NCBI GenBank assembly: GCA_964538565.1
Contig: CAZIGW010000253.1
Span: forward strand, 1-8,663
Reading direction: 5' to 3'
Length of the DNA stretch: 8,663 nt
Origin: CAYVBN01 sp964538565
GTDB taxonomy: Bacteria; Pseudomonadota; Alphaproteobacteria; Rhizobiales; Xanthobacteraceae
Part shown: piece by piece, positions 4,796 to 8,663 of the stretch
Numbering within the stretch: the stretch's first letter is position 1
Layout: the number at the start of each line of letters is the position of its first letter
The notes under the pieces: model-generated
Databases searched by the model: none
The model's input: the letters and a program-made list of their open reading frames with translations, nothing else
What the model was told of the DNA's origin: nothing
Position numbers and translations under genes: made by a program

Positions 4796-5430
4796 GAACC
4801 GACGATCTCATCCGCGCCCTGGCGGCGGACGCCGAGGTTCGCGAGCCGACGGTCGAGCGCCGGCTGGCGCTGGCCCTGCCGGCGGGTCTTGCCGTCACGG
4901 TGGCTCTGCTTCTGGCGACGCTCGGGTTGCGCTCGCACATCCTTTCGCTCATCGCCGAACCGCGCATTGCCTTCAAGTTCGTGGTCACCCTGGCGCTTGC
5001 GGTCCCGGCGGGCCTGCTCGCGCTGCGGCTGGCGCGCCCGGGCGCCCGTGTGCAGGGATGGCTGTGGGTGCTGGCGCTGGCCCCGGCGCTGCTGGCGGTC
5101 GGAATCGCGGTCGAGCTCATCGCCGTGCCGGCGTCCTCCTGGGAGCCGCGTCTCGTCGGCCGCTATGCGCCCTATTGTCTGGTGAGCGTGCCGTTGCTGT
5201 CGATTCCGCTGCTCGCGGCGGCGCTCGTGGCGCTGCGGCACGGCGCGCCGACGCGGCCGGCGCTGACCGGGGCCATGGCCGGGCTGTTGGCGGGCGGGCT
5301 CGCCGCGGCGGTCTACGCCACGCACTGCCCGGACGACTCGCCGCTGTTCGTCGCCGCCTGGTATTCGCTGGCGATCGGATTCGTCGCGGTGCTGGGAGGC
5401 TTTCTCGGCAACCGGGTCCTGCGCTGGTAG
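4792..5430 (+). CDS. nrsF: NrsF-type membrane anti-sigma factor (DUF1109)
   Basis: This is an inner-membrane anti-sigma factor of 212 aa. A short cytoplasmic head (residues 1-25, MRTDDLIRALAADAEV) is followed by six hydrophobic segments at about 27-46, 61-80, 91-112, 128-148, 158-175 and 187-206. The fourth starts with YCLVSVPLLSIPLLAAALVA (128-147) and the loop after the fifth carries THCPDDSPLFVAAWY (177-191), both signatures of DUF1109. Cys129 and Cys179 are 50 residues apart and face the periplasm; in Caulobacter NrsF the equivalent pair (131 and 181, as I recall) is needed for the metal response, so these are the likely sensor. It would hold SigF at the membrane until the signal arrives. 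It is translationally coupled to sigF. Its stop is 4 nt from the stop of the convergent gene and no hairpin terminator is seen there. Confidence 0.92.
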   Translation: MRTDDLIRALAADAEVREPTVERRLALALPAGLAVTVALLLATLGLRSHILSLIAEPRIAFKFVVTLALAVPAGLLALRLARPGARVQGWLWVLALAPALLAVGIAVELIAVPASSWEPRLVGRYAPYCLVSVPLLSIPLLAAALVALRHGAPTRPALTGAMAGLLAGGLAAAVYATHCPDDSPLFVAAWYSLAIGFVAVLGGFLGNRVLRW

Positions 5431-5434
5431 GGCC

Positions 5435-6277
5435 TCAGAACCGGTCAGGTCCACCGAAAAAGAAATCGAACGGCTCCGGCCGCGGAGGCGGCGGAGGCGG
5501 CCTGCGGGTTGGCCGCGTTTCGTCGTCGAAGAGGATCGCGCCGTTTCGAACTCGGCCGGTGTCCCGTTCCGAGAACCATTCCGGCCGATCGCTGTCGCGC
5601 GTCCTTCCGTAGACGACGACCCGCCGCCCGTCGGGCAGTTGGTAGACGCGCGCCGGATTGTCCGCGTATGGATCGCTTGCCTCCGGGTTCTCGGTCGGCA
5701 CGCGCGAACGGATCGTCCGCCTGGCGCTGCGGGTCCGCTTGCTGCGCGCGTGCGCGCGATCGGACTTGGTCCCGCTCGCTTCCGGCGCAGCCGCGTCGGG
5801 CTTGCCCATCTCCCTGGCGTTCGGCGCGGCGGTTTCGGCCGCCGCGTCATTCGCATGGGCGACGGCTTGCGTCGGCGCCGGCGCAGCCGTACTGCGCGCC
5901 GGTCCCGCGGCCACCGAATTCTCGGCGCGCGGGTTCGCCGCGGCGGGCTCGGGCGACTGGCTCGTTGCGCGCTGCCCGATGCCGTCGGTCGTCGGGGAAG
6001 CGGGCTGCGACGGCTGCACTGAGGCGTCGGCGTTCGATGCGTTCCGGGATTCGCCGGTCGGCGCGACGCTTGCCGGAGCGTCGGACGCGGCCGGGCGATC
6101 GAACAATCCGAGCGAGGAGACCGTGGAGGTCGCCACCATGGCGAGTCCGCCGGTCGTCACCGCGAGCAGAATGACGGCCGACACGGCGCTCGCGCGCCTG
6201 AGCGAGCGTCCGTCCCGGCCGCTGCGGCCGTAGCGCGGCAGCGACGAAACCGGGCGACGAGGGAGCGGTGCGGGCAT
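5435..6277 (-). CDS. Single-pass membrane protein with long disordered linker, unknown function
   Basis: I do not recognise this 280-aa protein. A basic N-terminus (residues 1-30, many Arg) is followed by one membrane segment at about 31-51 (SAVSAVILLAVTTGGLAMVA), which by the positive-inside rule puts the rest in the periplasm. Residues 60-170 are low-complexity, rich in Ala, Pro, Ser and Thr. Residues 174-192 form a very basic patch, RAHARSKRTRSARRTIRSR. The end may hold a small domain: RVYQLPDGRRVVVYGR (210-225), a PEWF motif, six prolines (260-265) and FDFFFGGPDRF. I chose the ATG at 6275-6277 because GAGGAGGT lies 5 nt before it; a longer frame to 6373 has no such site and would run through the promoter. 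An EcfG-like promoter suggests a stress-induced envelope protein. A cell-wall- or DNA-contacting role for the basic patch is only a guess. Confidence 0.7.
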   Translation of the reverse strand: MPAPLPRRPVSSLPRYGRSGRDGRSLRRASAVSAVILLAVTTGGLAMVATSTVSSLGLFDRPAASDAPASVAPTGESRNASNADASVQPSQPASPTTDGIGQRATSQSPEPAAANPRAENSVAAGPARSTAAPAPTQAVAHANDAAAETAAPNAREMGKPDAAAPEASGTKSDRAHARSKRTRSARRTIRSRVPTENPEASDPYADNPARVYQLPDGRRVVVYGRTRDSDRPEWFSERDTGRVRNGAILFDDETRPTRRPPPPPPRPEPFDFFFGGPDRF

Positions 6278-6337
6278 TGGCACCTCCTCTGCGGCCGTCC
6301 TTTGTGGCCATTCGAATTGCGCGGGGCGCCCGTGTTG

Positions 6338-6362
6338 AACGCGAGGGGGCCGCGGCAGTTCC
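6338..6362 (-). promoter_or_regulatory. EcfG-type general-stress promoter
   Basis: On the minus strand, GGAAC (6362-6358), exactly 16 nt, then CGTT (6341-6338). This is the full consensus for EcfG, the general stress sigma factor of alphaproteobacteria (GGAAC-N16/17-CGTT). Expected transcription start is near 6331, giving a leader of about 53 nt before the Shine-Dalgarno-backed ATG at 6277. Confidence 0.7.
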
Positions 6363-6381
6363 CAATCCAGCAATGGATTGG
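6362..6381. repeat. Perfect 20-bp inverted repeat at the -35 element
   Basis: CCAATCCA (6362-6369), loop GCAA, TGGATTGG (6374-6381): 8-bp perfect arms. It overlaps the -35 of the EcfG-type promoter by one base and lies on its upstream side. It has no T-tract on either strand, so it is more likely an operator for a dimeric regulator than a terminator. On the plus strand the RNA form would have a GNRA-type GCAA loop. Confidence 0.65.
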
Positions 6382-6620
6382 ATGCAGGGCCGAAAGATGG
6401 CAGAATGCGGAACTCAGCGGGCGTTCAGCCCCCGGGTCGGGGAGGGTGGAATCGTGAGTGAGCGCATCCGGCGCGATGTCGGCGTGCGTGGCGCGATTTC
6501 CTGTCACTTTCGTCCATCGAGGAAACCGCAGGCGCATTCGCTCGTTCTCGTCCCGCCGGCTCGTGCCGGGAGGCCAGACGCGCCGCGCCACGCCTCATCC
6601 GCGGAGCAGCGCAGGTCCCC
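6382..6620. other. Intergenic region before the cytochrome operon, no gene seen
   Basis: This is the remainder of the divergent gap between the membrane protein gene and the cytochrome gene. It should contain the promoter of the oxidoreductase operon, but I see no convincing -35/-10 pair. A small stem CCGGC-TCGT-GCCGG lies at 6556-6569. The Shine-Dalgarno ahead of the cytochrome ATG is weak (GCAGGT). Frames open here show no recognisable protein. Confidence 0.4.
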
Positions 6621-7937
6621 ATGATCAAACGCGTCCTTCTCGGCCTGCTCGCGGCGATCGTCATCGCCGTGGGCGGATTTCTGCTGTGGGCCAGAGAGCC
6701 TGAAATCGCCGCGATCGATCCGCCGGCGAAGACCTCGTTCGATCCGGCGATGGTCGCGAAGGGCGCACAGCTCGCCGCGATCGGCAATTGCAATACCTGT
6801 CACACCGCCCAGGGCGGCCCATCCTTCGCGGGCGGCCGGGCGTTGCCGACACCGTTCGGCACGATCTACACGACCAACATCACGCCCGATCCAGAGACGG
6901 GAATCGGACGCTGGTCGCTCGAAGCCTTTCGCCGTTCGATGCACGACGGCGTCGACCGCCAGGGACGTCACCTCTATCCGGCCTTTCCGTACGATCACTT
7001 CACCAACGTGAAGGACGACGACGTCGCGGCGATCTACGCGTTTCTCATGACGCGCGATCCCGTGCACGCGCCGGCGCACGCCAACGACCTGCCGTTTCCG
7101 CTCGGCAACCGGCTGACCGTCGCGGGCTGGAAGCTCCTGTTCCTGCGGCGCGGCGCCTTCGAGCCGGACCCGGCGCACGACGAGACGTGGAATCGCGGCG
7201 CCTACCTGGTCGCCGGCCTCGCCCACTGCGGCGCCTGCCATACGCCGCGCAACGCGCTTGGCGCGGAGCGGGTGGGCGATCGCCTCGCCGGCGGGACTTC
7301 GGAGGGCTGGCACGCGCCCGCCCTCACCGCGCAGTCGCCGGCGCCGGTTCCGTGGACCGCGGACGCGCTCTTCACATACCTGCGCGAAGGCTTCGAACCG
7401 CGCCACGGCGCCGCCGCCGGACCGATGGCCGCCGTGACGCGCAATCTGGCGATGGCCCCGGAACAGGATGTGCGCGCCATCGCCACCTACATCGCGGCTC
7501 TTGCGGGAAATCCGCCGCAGCCGCAAGATCTGCAGAAGAAGACCGACGAGCTCGTGGCCCGCGCGGCGCACCCGCAGGCGAGCGGCGGAGGCAAGGGTGC
7601 TGCGGAAGATGCGACGAGCGCGGCGATCTATGCGGGCGCCTGCGCCCGCTGCCATTCGGACACGCAGGCGAGCGGCGCGGTCGGCGCGCTCAACTTCGCG
7701 CTGGTCAGCGCGGTGCGCGGCCCCGATCCGCGCAACGCGATCCGCGCGGTTCTCGACGGCATTCATCCGCCCGACGGCCGTCGTGGCGTGACGATGCCGG
7801 GCTTCGCGACGGCGCTGACCGACGCGCAGATCGCCGGGCTGATGGCCTACATCCGGGCGCGCTTCACCACGGAGCCGGCCTGGAACAATCTCGAGGACGA
7901 AGTGCGCCGGATCCGCCAAGGCAAGGAACAGAGCTAG
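6621..7937 (+). CDS. Tri-haem membrane-anchored cytochrome c of a molybdenum hydroxylase
   Basis: This is a cytochrome c subunit of 438 aa, like those of membrane alcohol or aldehyde dehydrogenases and isoquinoline-1-oxidoreductase systems. An N-terminal hydrophobic segment (residues 4-23) exports and probably anchors it, with the haems in the periplasm. Three CXXCH haem sites are present: CNTCH (57-61), CGACH (203-207) and CARCH (341-345). Domain 1 has GRALPTPFGTIYTTNITPD and GRHLYPAFPYDHFTNVKDDD, hallmarks of the family; domain 3 has the likely axial Met in VTMPGF. It should pass electrons from the molybdenum enzyme encoded downstream to a terminal oxidase. A Gly/Ala-rich linker (around 318-332) separates haem domains 2 and 3. 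An intergenic repeat lies between it and the (2Fe-2S) gene, so whether they share one message is not certain. Substrate unknown. Confidence 0.92.
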   Translation: MIKRVLLGLLAAIVIAVGGFLLWAREPEIAAIDPPAKTSFDPAMVAKGAQLAAIGNCNTCHTAQGGPSFAGGRALPTPFGTIYTTNITPDPETGIGRWSLEAFRRSMHDGVDRQGRHLYPAFPYDHFTNVKDDDVAAIYAFLMTRDPVHAPAHANDLPFPLGNRLTVAGWKLLFLRRGAFEPDPAHDETWNRGAYLVAGLAHCGACHTPRNALGAERVGDRLAGGTSEGWHAPALTAQSPAPVPWTADALFTYLREGFEPRHGAAAGPMAAVTRNLAMAPEQDVRAIATYIAALAGNPPQPQDLQKKTDELVARAAHPQASGGGKGAAEDATSAAIYAGACARCHSDTQASGAVGALNFALVSAVRGPDPRNAIRAVLDGIHPPDGRRGVTMPGFATALTDAQIAGLMAYIRARFTTEPAWNNLEDEVRRIRQGKEQS

Positions 7938-7938
7938 G

Positions 7939-7983
7939 GCATGATCCCGAACAGCGGATACCGGTGTTCGGAAAAGATCATGC
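7939..7983. repeat. Rhizobiales-type palindromic intergenic repeat
   Basis: GCATGATC (7939-7946) and GATCATGC (7976-7983) are perfect outer arms, with inner arms GAACA (7949-7953) and TGTTC (7965-7969) around an ACCGG-containing centre. This closely resembles an abundant dispersed element in Bradyrhizobium, Mesorhizobium and relatives, whose usual form I recall as GCATGATC-CCGAAAAG ... CTTTTCGG-AAAAGATCATGC. It starts 2 nt after the cytochrome stop codon. Confidence 0.75.
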
Positions 7984-8000
7984 TCAAATCGAAGTGTGGG

Positions 8001-8036
8001 AAGGGGTGGTGATTCGAAGATAAGGTCATCCCGCTC
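8001..8036. repeat. Second repeat unit (TTCGAA-centred), degenerate left arm
   Basis: The stretch containing GATTCGAAG (8011-8019) and GGTCATCCCGCTC (8024-8036) resembles a second dispersed rhizobial unit that I recall as GCGGGATGAC ... TTCGAA ... GTCATCCCGC. The right arm is intact; the left arm is decayed (GGGGTGGTGA). It follows the first repeat by 17 nt, so the two may be one composite insertion. Confidence 0.5.
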
Positions 8037-8088
8037 CAGGCCGAACGCGGGCGATTGCCGCCTCCTGCAGACCGCAAAGGACATCAGA

Positions 8089-8586
8089 ATGGTCACTCTC
8101 ACCATCAACGATCATTCGCATCAGGTCGACGCCGATCCGAGCACGCCGCTGCTCTACGTGCTGCGTGACAATCTCGAGTTGAACGGCGCCAAATACGGCT
8201 GTGGCCTCGGCCAGTGCGGAGCCTGCACGGTGCTGGTGGACGGCAAGCCGGTCTACTCGTGCGTGACCCCGATCGTCGCGCTGGAGAAGCGGCGCATCAC
8301 CACGCTCGAGGGGCTCGGCACGCTCGACAATCCGGGACCCCTGCAGCGCGCGTTCATCGACGAGCAGGCGGCGCAATGCGGCTATTGCATCGCCGGCATG
8401 ATCATGCGGGCGCAGGCGCTGCTCGAACGCAATCGCAATCCCTCCGATGCCGAGATCCGCGAGCACATGCAGCCCAATCTCTGCCGCTGCGGGACGCACA
8501 TGCGGATCCTGCGGGCCGTTCGCCGCGCCGCCGTGGCGATGAAGTCGGCCGACGCATCGCACGTGACGACGGAGGCCGGCCGATGA
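8089..8586 (+). CDS. (2Fe-2S) small subunit of a molybdenum hydroxylase (IorA-like)
   Basis: This is the iron-sulfur subunit of a xanthine-oxidase-family enzyme, 165 aa, the usual size for the small subunit of isoquinoline-1-oxidoreductase-type enzymes. The N-terminal ferredoxin-like domain has Cys38, Cys43, Cys46 and Cys58 (YGCGLGQCGACTVLVDG, then YSC), and the C-terminal helical domain has Cys97, Cys100, Cys132 and Cys134 (QCGYCIAGMIM, NLCRCGTHMRI). All eight ligands of the two clusters are present. It relays electrons from the molybdopterin site of the large subunit towards the cytochrome encoded upstream. I chose the ATG at 8089, with AAAGGA 9 nt before it; the longer frame from 7996 would read through the repeat and adds a non-homologous N-terminus. 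The stop overlaps the next gene by ATGA. Confidence 0.95.
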   Translation: MVTLTINDHSHQVDADPSTPLLYVLRDNLELNGAKYGCGLGQCGACTVLVDGKPVYSCVTPIVALEKRRITTLEGLGTLDNPGPLQRAFIDEQAAQCGYCIAGMIMRAQALLERNRNPSDAEIREHMQPNLCRCGTHMRILRAVRRAAVAMKSADASHVTTEAGR

Positions 8587-8663
8587 AGCCCGTACGCGCC
8601 ACGTACCTGTCCCGACGCGCGCTCCTCTCCGGCAGCGGCGCGCTCATCGTCAGCTTTTCTTTC
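8583..8663 (+). CDS. Molybdopterin large subunit, first 27 codons only (IorB-like)
   Basis: The ATG at 8583 overlaps the stop of the (2Fe-2S) gene (ATGA) and the frame runs to the right edge. The visible 27 residues, MKPVRATYLSRRALLSGSGA then LIVSFSF, look like a twin-arginine leader (SRRALL plus hydrophobic run). Large subunits of isoquinoline-1-oxidoreductase-type enzymes commonly start this way. Tat export would carry the folded cofactor-loaded enzyme to the periplasm, in line with the haem subunit there. The call rests mostly on gene order and the leader, since no catalytic domain is in the window. Confidence 0.75.
   Translation, partial: MKPVRATYLSRRALLSGSGALIVSFSF

Noticed and set aside
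6278..6373. 32-codon N-terminal extension of the membrane protein
   Set aside because: GAGGAGGT directly before the ATG at 6277 marks the start, and the extension would overlap the EcfG-type promoter and palindrome.
6504..8108. 534-codon minus-strand frame opposite the cytochrome gene
   Set aside because: It covers the cytochrome gene in antisense and has an Arg-rich product without a domain. The three haem motifs on the plus strand are decisive.

Overview
The window is GC-rich (I estimate well above 65%, not computed) and looks like an alphaproteobacterial chromosome, most likely Hyphomicrobiales (Rhizobiales). The grounds are: a dispersed palindromic element of the type common in that order (7939-7983); an EcfG-type promoter (GGAAC-N16-CGTT); a sigma-F/NrsF pair with Caulobacter-style GTAAC-N16-CGAA promoters; and an 18-nt sequence complementary to the 16S 3' end as I remember it for this group. 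Genus is not determinable from what I can see.

Layout. (1) 1-1133, minus strand: a RES-Xre type II toxin-antitoxin pair. The antitoxin comes first, the toxin overlaps it by 41 nt and runs off the left edge, and a plausible promoter lies upstream. (2) 1298-1468, plus strand: a self-contained mini-transcript with a 26-codon GTG-start ORF behind an exceptionally long Shine-Dalgarno, a small hairpin and a perfect rho-independent terminator. No same-strand gene follows it. (3) 1496-4011, minus strand: a complete bufferin (GIG) operon in the order bufA (DUF2282 precursor peptide), bufB (DUF692/MNIO enzyme), bufC (DUF2063 partner), bufD (DoxX membrane protein). (4) 4232-5430, plus strand, divergent from it: an ECF sigma factor of the SigF type and its membrane anti-sigma NrsF (DUF1109). 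Both divergent units carry a GTAAC-N16-CGAA promoter with exact spacing, so the sigma factor very probably controls both itself and the bufferin operon. (5) 5435-6277, minus strand: an unrecognised single-pass membrane protein with a long Ala/Pro/Ser-rich linker. It is served by an EcfG-like promoter with a 20-bp palindrome against its -35 element. (6) 6621-8663, plus strand: a tri-haem membrane cytochrome c, a (2Fe-2S) small subunit, and the first 27 codons of what should be the molybdopterin large subunit of an isoquinoline-1-oxidoreductase-type hydroxylase. A composite intergenic repeat lies between the first two.

How the parts work together. The centre of the window is a metal-stress module. 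A stress sensed through periplasm-facing cysteines of NrsF would release the sigma factor. That factor would then fire both divergent promoters and cause synthesis of a secreted peptide whose cysteines BufB/BufC modify, giving a copper-sequestering metallophore in the periplasm. Two local RNA features may tune this output: a 5' leader of bufA with mutually exclusive stems, one masking the ribosome binding site, and a strong hairpin between bufA and bufB that would favour peptide over enzyme. The right-hand genes form a separate periplasm-facing oxidoreductase that passes electrons to c-type haems. I see no tRNA, rRNA, CRISPR array, transposase or prophage gene.
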